NCBI GenBank assembly: GCA_007922195.1
Contig: ML682220.1
Location: 874,870-938,869, forward strand
Source of the DNA: Podocnemis expansa
Taxonomy: Eukaryota; Chordata; Testudines; Podocnemididae
Reading direction: 5' to 3'
Length of the DNA: 64,000 nucleotides
Below, piece after piece: positions 1 to 11,700 of this stretch; position 1 is the stretch's first letter; each line of letters opens with the position of its first letter. Both the position numbers and the translations under genes were made by a program. The notes beneath the pieces were generated by a model. It worked only from the letters and a program-made list of their open reading frames with translations. It was not told the origin of the DNA and did not search any database.

Positions 1-299
1 TGGTCCAGGCCACTCTTTCCGGCAGTGGCTGAAGTTTAAAAACCTAAAGCTATATATGCACCACTAAGAATCAGAGACGTTATTTGAAAGTGAAATAGCT
101 CAGATGATATGGGACATTTGATTAATTTCTATGTAAATTATAATCTTTTTCACTGTGGTGAACAAAGCCTTTTATCCTGAAATCTGATCCAGGTTTTGTG
201 CTCAAATAAAACTCCACTGGAGTCAGTTGGGCCTTGAACAAGTGCAAGGTTCTGCTTTCATGATCCAGTTATTATCATTAATGATTTTGTTTGCAGTGC

Positions 300-520
300 T
301 AAATTATGGTCACAAGTTAGATCAGGGCCACTTAGTGCTAGGTAGGTATCCTGCAGATGCATGGGAAGAGACAATTCCTGCCTCAAAGAGTCAACATGGA
401 TAAAGGATTTGAGGGGAAATTCACAAAGAGGTGAAGTGATTTGCCCAATATTGTATAGGAGGTCAGTGGCAGAGGTGGGAATAGAATACTGTTGTACAAA
501 GTCCTACTCCATTGGACTAT
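300..520. repeat. MIR/CORE-SINE-like remnant
   Basis: The stretch around 420-500 (AGAGGTGAAGTGATTTGCCC, then AGTGGCAGAGGTGGGAATAG) matches the remembered MIR/CORE pattern of a 'tonal' stretch followed by 'aggtcag'. The copy is old and diverged, so its edges are approximate. The rest of 1-1190 shows nothing I recognise. Confidence 0.55.
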
Positions 521-1195
521 GCTGCCCAAGACTCTCTGGTGGAGCCATGGTGTCCATGATAAAACCTTCACCTTTAGGATTTATTCATGGTCTCTGTCAC
601 CCTACCAGCCTGTTACCGAGCCATCTACTAAGAATTTTTTAAAAATGGGCTCTGTACATGTCCATTGCAGCAGAATATGGATTTTTAAGTAGTTTTTAAC
701 TATGAGTTAAATATTATAGAATGGTTTCCAACATTTTTAGTTGTAAAAGAAAGTATATTGATATGGCTTTTCTCATAATCTCCCATGACAAACAACTAAG
801 AATGAATTAATATATCATGAGCTATGATTTTTCCTTGTTTAAACTAAAATTCTGATTTTGCTTAGTTGTTGTTGAAATGATCAACCTTCTGTCCTGACCC
901 TGCAAGTAGCTGTATGGATCCCTGTGTCTATGCCAGCCCATGTTTAATATAGTTACTGTGGCTCTGTGCAGCAACAAGTTTTACTGTACAGAGTTGCTTG
1001 CAGCTATCAGTGTGATTATGCTCAGATGGCAGCTAGTGTGCCAATGCACCTAATATTAAATATACAGAATTCTAATCCAGTATAAACCATGGCACATAGA
1101 CATAGCATCTCAGTTTTTCCACTGTTATCCAGAATATTAAAAAGTGTTTTATTTTCATCCTGCGTACTTAGAATATACCCTTCAGCCCTCTGCTT

Positions 1196-2288
1196 AGATG
1201 AGTACAGTCAGATTGAACATCTGTGTTGGCCTTGAGAGGGTATCACTTGCTCCATGCCATTCATCGTTTCAGAGATCTCCATCATATGCCACCCTTAGTC
1301 ATCTCTTTTCTATGACAAACATTTCTAGTCCTTTTAAACTCTCCTCATATGGCAGCTGTTCCAAATTCCACATAATTTTTGTTGCCCTTCTCTGTATCTC
1401 TTCCAATTCTAATATATCTTTGTGTGAGATAGGATGACCAGAACTGCATGTAATATGCAAGATGCAGGTGTACAATAGATTTATATAGTGGTATTATATG
1501 TTTATCTTCTCATCTACACTGTTAGCATTTGGTTAGTTTTTTGACTACATTGAGCAGATCTTTTCAAAGAACTATCCACAATGACTTCTTGAGTGGTGAT
1601 GGCTAATTTTGAATTCATAATTTTGAGTGGATGGTTCAGGTTATTTATTTTCCAGTGTGCATCACTTTGGATTTATCAACATTGAGTTTTTCTGACATTT
1701 TCTTGCCTGGTCACTCAGTTTTGTGATATCCTTCTGTAACTCTTCGCAGTCAACTTTGGACTTACCTGGTGTAATGCATTACTGTCTGCAAACTTCGCCA
1801 TTTCACTATTTAGCCCTTTTTTGCAGATCATTTATAAATATGTTGAACAGCACTGATCCCAGTACACATCCTATTTACCTCTCTCCACTGTGAAAACTAA
1901 CCATTTACCCTATCCTTTGTTTCCTATCTTTTAATCAGGTACTGATCCATAAGAGGACTTTCCTTCTTATCCCATGGCTGTCTTCCTTCCTTAAGAGCTT
2001 TTGATGTGGTACCTTGTGAAAGACTTCCTGAGAATCCAAGTAGACTACATCCTCTGGATCACACTTGTCCGTATACTGCTGACACCCTTGAAGAATTCTA
2101 ATAGATTTATGAGACATGATTTCCTTTTACAAAATCTGTGTTGTCTCCTTCCCAACATATCATGTTCATCTATGTGTCTGATAATTCTGTTCCTGATTAT
2201 AGTTTCAACCAATTTGCCTGCCACTGAAATTAGGTTTATCGGTCTGTAATTCTAGGATCTTCTCTGAAGCTGTTTAAGAAAATTAGTA
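1196..2288 (-). mobile_element. CR1/L3-type LINE, 3' half (reverse transcriptase region), degenerate
   Basis: Read on the minus strand, fragments such as VYLDSQEVFHKVPHQKLL resemble the CR1/L3 motif 'YLDFSKAFDxVPHxxLL'. Frames are broken by stops throughout, so it is a fossil. The element is interrupted at 2289 by an LTR and resumes at 3329. Confidence 0.7.
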
Positions 2289-3328
2289 TGTGATATGCTG
2301 CGCCCCATATATACTCCTGTGGTGTGATCTGTGCTTCTTTTGTGCACCCCTACAGTGTAACTGTGTATAGTGTACTGCAAAGTATGTTGTATAAGGTGTT
2401 TTTTGCAATGCTCTGGCATATTAAACATTATTGTTATGGTAGCATGTTTTCTGCAACAGCATACGTATGTACAGATATGAAACTGTGCTATGTCTGGACA
2501 CCAGCTGAAACACAGAGCTGTGGCTTTATGCCACACAGAGGCATGCATAAAGGAACAATGGAGCTTAAACACCCTGGCTCAAGAGGGAAGGACCATGCCA
2601 ATCACTAGACATGGATGATCACTTGACCTCAGGGATTGTCAAGAGGTGTTATTGAAAGAGACACATTTATGTGGGGCTTTCTCCCTGGAAACCATCTTCT
2701 AAACAATACCAAGGACTGGCCCCTACCCATAGAGCGGGAAGAGTCTGGCTGCAAAACACATCCCAGCCCACTTGTGCGGTAAGCTGAAAATAGACTGGAA
2801 CAGTGACTTCAGAATGTGAGTTTTCTCTTATTTGATTGTGATAAATCCCTTGATTTATTGTTAATCTTTGGAGCTATATCTTTCTGACTTATAATCACTT
2901 AAAATTTTACTGTAGTCAATAAACTTATGTTTGTTTTATTTGAAGCAGTGCATGTAGGCTGAGTGTGTGGCAAGATCTCACTGAGAGTGACAAAGCCGGT
3001 GCATATCAATTTCTCTGATAAATTGACAGACAGTTGTAAAAAGTGCTATGGGCAGCATCAAACTCTGAAAGACCGTAGTTCCTTGGGTTGCATCTGTGAC
3101 TGGGAATGTTTGCTGGCTATCTATTCTATGAGAGGCTAGTGAAAGCACTCCTCCACTGGATGAGGAAACAATTAAATGCAGGCGGCTGGGCATAAACTGA
3201 CCCAGGAGTGGGGGGTTCACACAGCAAGGTGGGATTAATTTGGGCCCAGGAGTGGAGAACTGGGGTGGCACAGCTGCACACCAGTCCAGATTGCAGGAGA
3301 AGAGCGTCACACAGGGGAATGTCACACA
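2289..3328 (+). mobile_element. Solo LTR inserted in the CR1/L3 copy
   Basis: The segment begins TGTGA and ends TCACA, the inverted ends usual for an LTR. It contains AATAAA at 2918-2923 followed by a GC-richer terminal third, the expected polyA and R/U5 layout. It separates two collinear parts of one LINE. It resembles an abundant turtle LTR as remembered, with its family (gypsy-like or ERV) unassigned. No internal coding region or second LTR is present. Confidence 0.6.
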
Positions 3329-4530
3329 ATATTACATTGGCTGCCCTCCAGTCATTTGGTACAGATACTGATTTAAGCAATAAGTTACATACCACAGATA
3401 ATAGTTGTGCAATTCCATCTTTGCATTCCTTCAGAACTGTGGGGTAAATCCCATCTGGTCCTGGTGATTTATTTCTGTTTATTTTATCAAGTTGTTCCCA
3501 AACCTCCTCAGCTGAAACCTCAGTCTGAGATCACTCCTTAGATTTGTTACCTAAAAAGAATGGCTGAGGTGTGAAAATCACCATCACCACATCCTTTGCA
3601 GTGAAGACCAATGCAAAAAATTTATCTCACTTCTCCACAATGTCCTTGTCTTCCTTGAATGCTCCTTTAGTACCTTGATTATTAGTGGATGCTCTGATTA
3701 TTGGGGAGGTTTCCTGCTTCTAATGTACTTTAAAAAAATTGTGTTGTTATTTTTTTGTGTTTTTTGCTAGTTGGTCTCTACATTCTGATGGCTTTTTGTT
3801 TTGTTTTGTTATCTTACTGACTTTTTTGAGCTGGGACATACTTTTTAGCTTGAGTCTGCACTACAGTGCCTTTAAATAGTTTATGTGAAGCTTACAGTCA
3901 TTTCAGTCAGGTGACTATGTATTTTTTTAAATTTCCATTTAATTAGCATCCTCTTTTCTACTTAGTTCCACTTTAGAAGTTAAATACTACTGTGGTGGGT
4001 TTCTCTGATATTTCTCTCATGCAAGGCTGTTAAATTTAATTATATTATACTTGCTATTATCCAGAGGTTTAGACATATCCATCACTTGGACAAAATCCTA
4101 TGTGGCACCTAGAGCTAAATCAAGAAGTGCCTTTCCCCTTGTGGTTCCCAGGACTAGCTGCTTCAAAAAGCAGTCATTAATGGAGCCTAGAAATGTTATT
4201 TTTGCATCCTATCCTGAGATGACATATATCCAGTCAATATGGGAATAGTTGAAATCTCCCATTATTAGTGATGGTGGTGGTGGTTTTTTAGCCTCTCTAA
4301 CCACCCTAAGTATATCAATCACTGTCACCATACCTATCAGTAGTGTATTCCTATGGCTGCGCTCTTATTATTTAAGTATGGTTTGTCTATCCTTGGAAAT
4401 TCCATGAAACAGTTTGATTAACTTAAGATTTTTACAATTTTTACAAGATTTTCTCTTAAGTATAGTACCACTCCCCTCTCAGCATGACCTACTCTGTTGC
4501 GCCTATGTATTTTGTATCCTGGTATCACCA
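3329..4530 (-). mobile_element. CR1/L3-type LINE, 5' half (endonuclease to early RT), degenerate
   Basis: On the minus strand, MGDFNYSHIDW near 4215-4250 is the endonuclease motif of CR1-type elements. The area 3330-3470 encodes a PGPDGIYPTVLKEC-like stretch and PNDWRAANVI, the start of the reverse transcriptase. Stops and shifts are frequent. It forms one copy with 1196-2288. Confidence 0.7.
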
Positions 4531-5340
4531 TGTCCCCAGCTCTGTGATCTCTTTGGCTAGGATGGAATTCTTTGGTCTGTTTTCCTGTTTTTGGTGCTGA
4601 TTTTGATGATTATGATAATGTACTGTGAAGGGGCATGTAATACAATTACCTGATGTAACTGTGAAGCCATGATCACATTTGCAAGTAATTGGTACACAGT
4701 GATTTGTTTCTATAGTTTTCATAACCATAGTTCAGCAATTGATCACAGCATACTGAATACATTAAGCAGAGAATAACTGGAAGAGCAGGAGAAAGGGGTG
4801 CCAAAGTGACAACCAGAAAATTGGATCTAGAGAAGTGGGAAGGCATTAGGGGAGCAGGGTGGCAGCTAGAGAATGAGGGAGAGGGGGAAGCTGGGAAGAG
4901 TAGTCAGGTGGCAAGGGGAAGGCTGGCTGAAAGGGCAAGGTGGAGGAAAGTCAAGCTACACGCCCTTGGTGGAGGGAGTGCTGGGATGGTCATGTGAGGG
5001 GAGAAACTAGAGGGGGCATCAGGGAGAGCTTGGCTAAGAGAGGGAATGGAAGAGGAGCCAAAGAAAGAAACTGAGAAGTGGGGGGAAAAGAAGGATCCCT
5101 GAGAAAGCCGAGCATGGAGCTGGAGGGGCCTGAGCAATCTGAGAAGGAGCAAAGAATCTTGCACCTTGATTCAGGACCATCATCTGATTTTTGAGAAGGG
5201 ACTGTAAAACTGATTGGATGATTTTATGATCAATACCAGTTATGTAGCATAGTGTTAGCATAATATTAAAAGTTAACATAAAGCTTTCCTTTCTGGGCAT
5301 CAGCTGATCTCTGGAAAAAACAGTAGTACCTTCTCCACCA
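4531..5340. other. No recognisable feature
   Basis: Purine-rich sequence (4780-5130) with no gene, repeat family or RNA motif that I can identify. Confidence 0.5.
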
Positions 5341-5342
5341 TC

Positions 5343-5462
5343 TGACAAAGTGGGTTGGAGCCCACGAAAGCTTATGCCTGAAGAAATCTGTTAGTCTTTA
5401 AAGTGCCACAGGACTCTCCTTGTTTTTGGGGTACACAAAGTAACATGGCTACCCCTGTGGAA
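5343..5462 (+). repeat. Short interspersed repeat of a turtle-type family
   Basis: Contains the hallmark strings CCCACGAAAGCTTATGC and GTGCCACAGGACTC, followed by AACATGGCTACCCCTG. Partial copies of the same family occur at 17113-17200 plus 17637-17660, 32675-32755 and 48946-49032. The family name is not certain to me. Confidence 0.6.
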
Positions 5463-5960
5463 TTTTTCACCCTCTCCACCATCACCTGAATGGCTAGAAG
5501 GGTTCACTTGGATTGGAGTTCTTTTCTTGCCTTGGACAGAGGCATCATGTGTTGGCCTCTGCTGAAGCCAGGCTACAGGACCTGTTGAATCACTGATGGG
5601 CACCCAGGTCCTGTAGCCAGCTTTCTGCAGCAACGCACAGAACGCTTTGTTCTCGATGTTGTTGAACTGGCAGAACAGGATGAGCACCACACCGGATTTA
5701 GGGACTAGTCATAACAGCCCAGGGGGGTGAGGGAGGTGCCCTCTCTTTCCTGCTAGGGTTGGGCTGGAGGCGGGCAGGCCGGCCAGGGGAGGAGGTTTGT
5801 GTGGCTGACAGCGAGTTTGGGATGCTGCAGTGGGTTTCTGGAGCCTAGGACCATCACTCCAGCCTAGGACCATCACTCAGAGGATTTTTGGAGCCAGGTG
5901 CAGACCACCGCAAGTCAGGTGGGTGGGAGAGGGACCCTCTGGCGGACTCTGCACCCAGCA

Positions 5961-6086
5961 CTATTCTCCCCAGGACTTGAAATGGGGGGGTGTAGGGGAG
6001 GTTTTGGGGTGCTCACTCATTTGCTATACTAGCACACAACTGGGGGTGCGCTGGGAAATTTGGAGGGGTGTTAGGGAAATCCCTGG
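5961..6086 (+). repeat. Direct repeat A, left part (pairs with 7177-7314)
   Basis: From a TTCTCCCCAGGACTTGAAAT-type start to GTTAGGGAAATCCCTGG, this segment is repeated with few changes at 7177-7314. The GC-rich ENTPD3 promoter follows directly. The matching right part is 6357-6421 against 7322-7391. Confidence 0.8.
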
Positions 6087-6184
6087 CATCGAGCATCAGT
6101 GAGTCCGGCCGTGCTCCCAGCGGGGCCCCATGGGGGGCCGGCAGAGGATGGGGGCCAGGGCTCCGAGAGGCGGTGCTGCCTGCA

Positions 6185-6344
6185 GGGGCGGGGCCAGCTC
6201 CCCAGCCGGCACCCCGGGCTTTATAGCAGCCGCCCGCCTCCCGCCGCCCGCCTGCTCCGAGCGGGGATCGCTCTTGCCCCCGCGCCCCAGCCAAGCCACA
6301 AACCCGCCCGGCCGCCCCGCGTGTCCCAGCGGCTGCGCCGCAGG
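6185..6344 (+). promoter_or_regulatory. ENTPD3: ENTPD3 GC-rich promoter and probable non-coding exon 1
   Basis: A CpG-rich island spans about 6095-6356. It holds a canonical GC box GGGGCGGGGCC at 6185-6195 and a TATA-like TTTATAG at 6220-6226. A strong donor follows: CAGG at 6341-6344, then GTGAGG. Transcription would start near 6250 and exon 1 would end at 6344, splicing to 8154. No usable start codon precedes the coding exon, so exon 1 is taken as 5' UTR. The exact start site is inference; no transcript evidence is available. Confidence 0.55.
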
Positions 6345-6356
6345 GTGAGGGGCGGT

Positions 6357-7084
6357 GGGGTGTGTAAGAGCTGCAGGGAGCGTGGGCTTCTGGGGACAGC
6401 CGTGCGTGTAAGCTGCATGCTGGGGGTGTGTGTGTAAAAAGATACTGAGGGTTTTCGGGACAGCTGTGTTGGTGTGTCAGCTGTAGGGATCATGAACTTT
6501 TGGGGGCAGGTGTGTGTGTGTAAAAGCTGGGGGGACAGGGGTGCGTGTAAACTGCATGGTGTCTGTGTAAAAGATACTGAGGGTTTTAGGGGCAGCTGTA
6601 GGAATCATGAACTTTTGGGGACAGGTGTGTGTGTAAAAGCTGGGGGGATGGGTGTGTGTAAGCTGCATGGTGTGTGTGTGTGTGTAAAAAGATACGGGGG
6701 ATGGGTATGCGTGTAAGCTGCATGGTGTCTGTAAAAGATACTGAGGGTTTTTGGGACAGCTGTGTTGGTGTATCAGCTGTAGGGATCATGAACTTTTGAG
6801 GGCAGGTGTGTGTGTGTGTGTGTGTGTGTAAAAGCTGTGGGGGATGTGTGTGTGTGTAAGCTGCATGGTGTCTAAAAGATACTGAGGGTTTTTTGGGATT
6901 GCTGTGTTGGTGTATCAGCTGTAGGGAACATGAACTTTTGGGGACAGAGGGGTGTGTGTGTGTGTGTGTAAAAGCTGTGGGGGATGGGTGTGTGTGTAAG
7001 CTGCATGGTGTCTAAAAGATACTGAGGGTTTTTGGGACAGCTGTGTTGGTGTATCAGCTGTAGGAATCATGAACTTTTGGGGGC

Positions 7085-7138
<54 letters not shown>

Positions 7139-7150
7139 GCCATGCTTTCT
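6357..7150 (+). repeat. GT-rich minisatellite in ENTPD3 intron 1
   Basis: Five or six imperfect units of about 115-180 bp. Each contains a GT run, AAAAGCTG, AGCTGCATGGTGTCT, AAAGATACTGAGGGTTTT and ATCATGAACTTTTGGGG. The ATGAACTTTT marker recurs near 6492, 6607, 6788, 6931 and 7070. Unit length varies mainly through the GT runs, the longest being (GT)24 at 7087-7134. The array starts right after the probable exon 1 donor. Confidence 0.9.
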
Positions 7151-7176
7151 GGGGCTTCCAGGGACAGGTGTGTTCC

Positions 7177-7391
7177 GTATTCTTCCCAGGACTCGAAATT
7201 AGGGGGTATGTAGGGGGTGGTATGGGGGGGTGCTCACTAAATTGGTATAACATTGTTACCAGCTGACAACTGGGGCGGTTGGGAAATTTAGGGGGGTGTT
7301 AGGGAAATCCCTGGGTGTGTTGGTGTGTAAGAAGCTGCAGGGAGTATGGGCTTCTGGGGACAGGTGTGCATGTAAAATGCAGGGTGCATGG
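7177..7391 (+). repeat. Direct repeat B, lacking the CpG island
   Basis: Repeats the flanks of the ENTPD3 promoter: 7177-7314 matches 5961-6086, and 7322-7391 (GTGTAAGAAGCTGCAGGGAG, then GGGCTTCTGGGGACAG) matches 6357-6421. The 270-bp promoter segment 6087-6356 is absent between them. Confidence 0.8.
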
Positions 7392-8153
7392 TGTGTGTTG
7401 TGTATATAGGCTTCACCATTGAGGGAAGAGTTTAGTTCCTGTAGCACTGAATGGTGCATGTTTAAAAGGTGGAGTATGGCCCTAGGCAGGGGAGAAGAAC
7501 AAAGTTTATGGCAGAGCAGGGACCAAGGCCAGGGAAACCATCTCTGAAAGGTTAGGTAGGAAGGTGATTAAAGAGAAGTTCAGCAGATGACCTTGGCTAG
7601 TGGTACCATGAGTATCACTATACGCAAAAGTGCCTTGTAATGAGGGCTGCTTGCTATGTTTAGTGATGGCTGCTGGTGGTGGTAACAAAGTTGGCAGGAT
7701 CGAAGGGAAGGGGGTTGTGGTGGTGAGAGATGCACATACATTTTGTTTTTGTTGCTTCCTCACTTTTTGTGGAAGGACACCTGTGCACTTTAGTTGTGTG
7801 TTGTATGTGGTCTGTATATGCATCATCCTTTCCTAGTGGGATTCTAGCTAGTAACAGTATGTTTTAATGGTGGGTGAACCTGGAGGAGTTTTTGAGAGTC
7901 AGCCACAAATTTTATTTAGTACATCACAGGTGTAATTTTTTCTGGGAAACTATTTTCTCTCTTCCAGCTGTTTTTCTTCTAATGGAATGCCGGTCTATAT
8001 AAGGTTCAACAGACAAAAGCTATGACATTTTAAAATTCTGTATCCTGATATAGTTGGTACCACACCTGCAACTTGTGACAAACTTTCATCTTTAGACCAT
8101 ATGTTCTTATTTTTTTAAATGTTAAAATTACATATATCTCTCCTATTATGCAG

Positions 8154-8204
8154 TTTGGAAAACGATGTTTACTGTATTTTCCCACCAGCCCTGTCAGCAA
8201 ACAG
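8154..8204 (+). CDS. ENTPD3: ENTPD3 exon 2, first coding exon (40 coding nt)
   Basis: The acceptor is TATTATGCAG ending at 8153. Eleven nt of 5' UTR precede the ATG at 8165. The exon encodes the 13-residue cytoplasmic tail [13 protein letters not shown] plus the first base of a Gly codon, then the donor GTTAGT at 8205. It is short enough to be missed by ordinary gene prediction. The MFTV start and the QPC motif match the NTPDase3 N terminus. Confidence 0.92.
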
Positions 8205-8705
8205 GTTAGTACCTAAAATAGGTTGGCATAGCTGTTTTAAGTCAAATATAGAAATGAATCTCAACCTATAACATATGTTTACATTTATAAACATGTATTT
8301 AAACTTCACATTTCAGTACCATGCAGTGATTTAGTCACTGAGCCTTACTTTTCTTTGTGGAAAGTGATTCTTTTTTTCTTTACAGTGAAATCCAGGAAAT
8401 GAGAAAATGATCTTTTCTTCTAGTGTATTCCTGTGTGGTCCATTCTATTTAATTTAATAGGAACTGAAAGTTTCCTATATTTATCATTTGCTCCAGAATG
8501 TTGCTTTAGTAATAAAGGTTAATGGCGCTTTAAAAACATGATGTTGATGAAATATTAAATGATGATGTTGGCTGTTTGCCCAAAATCCACCAAGTTAGCT
8601 AAAGTGAGCCAGAGTCTGCTCTCACTTATTCATGCAGTCCTGTGACAGTCAATAGGCCAAGTTAATCCCTCATTCAGCTTCTGTCATTGGGATGGAGAGA
8701 GAGAA

Positions 8706-8778
<73 letters not shown>

Positions 8779-11700
8779 CCTTGTGTTTTTGTTCTGCTGT
8801 CATGAAGTCTTCTAGAATCTTGCACAATCCAGCTACCATGTAATTAAAATATTTGGCTTAATGGTTTTCAGGCAGAAATTTCATTGATTAGTATTCTTGA
8901 AAATTAACCTTGGATGTTGACATGAGAGACTAATCCTTAACATATAGAGGGTATAAGAATGTCATCATAAAAAACCTGAGGACTTGGACAAGTGTGCAAG
9001 ATATTGGTCATGTTAATCTCAGGTCACTGACATGCCTCTAAGTGAGTAATTGAAGTGAGGATGGAGCTTAAGGAGAGTTCTCCATCATTTGCATGCACTT
9101 TGAGGGGCTTGTAACTATTTCGTCACTTCCATCAGTGAGGTTACAAGGACCGCTCCTCCTATGAACCCCCCAGAGCACAGAGGAGACTTGTCCCCCAAGG
9201 GGGCATGAGGAATTAATACTTTGTTCCTTGTCACACTCCATACTCTGATATGGCAGTGGTCCCTGCATGATAGCAGGAATAGGCTGTATTACCTGAAGTG
9301 GCAGGTGTGCTTTTCCTCGGGCAGTGTTGCTTCTAACACCTGGCTGAGTCTACATGGCATGACAGAGTCCTAAAGAAGTTTCTCTTGATAAGTCACTGGC
9401 AGACAGAACATGTGCCTAGGGAAATGGCAATGAAGAATAAGAATCTGCCCTCTCACATTTCATTTCAATTTGCCATAGCTGTAATACCCTCCTAAATTCT
9501 TGTCTTCATTGGGCCCCTTAAGCCTCTAAGTATCAAACTCCTTTCCCCTGTCCCACATAGTCTACAATTTTGCACCAGAAGATTTTAGAGCTCCTGCACA
9601 TCTAGAATTGTCAGTCTGGCCTTGCTAACAACACTGTGTAGCCAAGTCAGTTTCCCTATGCAGCCTTGACAGCCAAAATCCTGTTTTACTTGGGTGAGCA
9701 GTCCCATCTAAATCCACAAGCAGAACCTGGCTGTACCTGTACATGGTGCTTCTGACAAATAAGCAATTGCTATGATCTTTCCTAGGAGCAGAGCCCCTTC
9801 AAACTGCATGACACAACATGCACAATGGGTTGTGCCTACTGCTTATGTAAAGGTGTTTTCAATGACGAAAAAATCCAAGGGAAACTAGCACACAAGTTTA
9901 ACAGAGTTTTAATTCTTGGTCTCTGATGCTGTCGAGACAAGTATTTGTTTATTATGTAATGAGTGAAACTGTAGAGTGTATGTTTTCAGTATTGAGGAAT
10001 ATTGGTTGGGGTTGCTGTGAGACATGAGGGTAGTGTGGGAAGTTTGCACTGTTGCTATCTGAGCTGTATCTGTTCCGCAGTTATGGAACTTTAGTATCTA
10101 GGGCACTTTCAAAGGGCCGAATTATACCCCTGCATGGTAATGGTCTTTTCCCACCTCACCACATGGTGTTTCCTCCACTTTCTTCTACTGGTAGTTGGGG
10201 ATGGGAATTCTTTCCTCTCACTCTGCAGAAGAAAATGAAGATCTGGTCTTCAATGTCCATGGATGGCCTGGCATCAACTTGGCACATGGCCGTCAGTGCA
10301 GAGGCCTTCTACCTCTGCACCAGTTCTGGGTCTCTTATGCTGCCTGCCTCTGGGAACCATCTCTTTAAGGGGGGTGTCTCTACCACTGAGTGTGCTTCTG
10401 GAAGAAGTTATCCTTCCAGCTTTTCTCCCTGATCTCTTTTGTGCAAGGAGAATGATGCATCATGCTTGGTACTGTCAGCTCTGTTCCCAGCCTGTCCACT
10501 TCACTCCCCTTCATCCCATGTGGATCATTGGATCTGCAAGAGCCTTCCAGGGGGGAAGGATGAGGTTGTTGCTTCACAACATTGAAATGGGTGAGGAGGG
10601 AGGTGAGATTAGCTCCACTAAGGGCTGCTTCTGCATGCAGAGTTAAAGAGCTAGTACAAATTAAATTGCAAAACCAGAACAAAACCTCCACCTTGAACTC
10701 CATAGGCTTAGGGATCATTTCCAATGGAAGCTGGAAAGAGTGCTGCTTCTAACACACAAAACAGCTACACTAAACTTTAGGGCTAGTTTGCATATATACA
10801 CAGTTCGTAAGCTCTTTAGGGTAGAGGCCTTGTCTCCTTACACATAAGTAAGACATCTGTCATACTTTGGGCACTACACAATAATAATACTTTGTGTATT
10901 TACACATGCACACAAACTTACCCCATGTTTCACTGTCACATTTAGCCCTTAGTTAGAAAATGTCTGCTAGATAGTGTGTAAATCATCTCCAGATTGCTTT
11001 AGAGTTTAGACAATGCAGCATGTGATACCAATTGCAGTGAGACTTTCTGTTATGGAGATGGGTTAATGGTATTAAAATACATCTTACAGCCAGGTCCTGG
11101 GAGGGTAAAGGCTCTCCTAGTGCCAAATCCTGCAGATCATACTTAGGCAAAGCTCCTATTGTGATTTCACTGAGAGATTTGCCTCAGCATGTGCTGTCTG
11201 GAGTGGCCATTGGGTTTAGTGATGATCTTTGCAATCGTTTATGTGGATTTTACTTTTCATTTTAGGTTTCAAGGTGTTCTCCAAAACTCCAATCATTATC
11301 ACTTTGATATTTCTGCTTTTAAGCATAGTTGTTGTTGTTGCTGTTATACTTGTTCAGATCAATCACAAAGAGGTCCTTTCTCCAGGACTGAAGGTAAGTT
11401 TTTTGAAGGGTCTAAGGAAACTGAACAATGTACTAAAATGTTGTTTCAAAATGTTGTTGTTTATTTCTGGGGTGCAGTTTACCTGATAATATCAAAGCTC
11501 TTTACAGCCAGATGTTAATGAGTCTCACAGTGCCCTTTTGAGCTAAGCATTATAGTCTCTATTTCATAGAGGAGGGAAGGGAAGCTGAGAGAATAAGTGA
11601 ATTGATCAAGGCCACACAAGAAGCCCATGATAAAGCTGGAATAGGAATTCCTCGTGCCCGAGTTCGTGCTCTAACTGCTAGATGATGCTTCCTCTAAGTC

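Noticed and set aside
6013..6493. Open frames in the ENTPD3 promoter island as an upstream gene
   Set aside because: Composition-driven frames on both strands. The GC box, TATA-like box and donor explain the block better as promoter and 5' UTR.
10052..10724. Overlapping frames of 114-127 codons in ENTPD3 intron 2
   Set aside because: They overlap on both strands with no motif, splice context or repeat match, as expected by chance.
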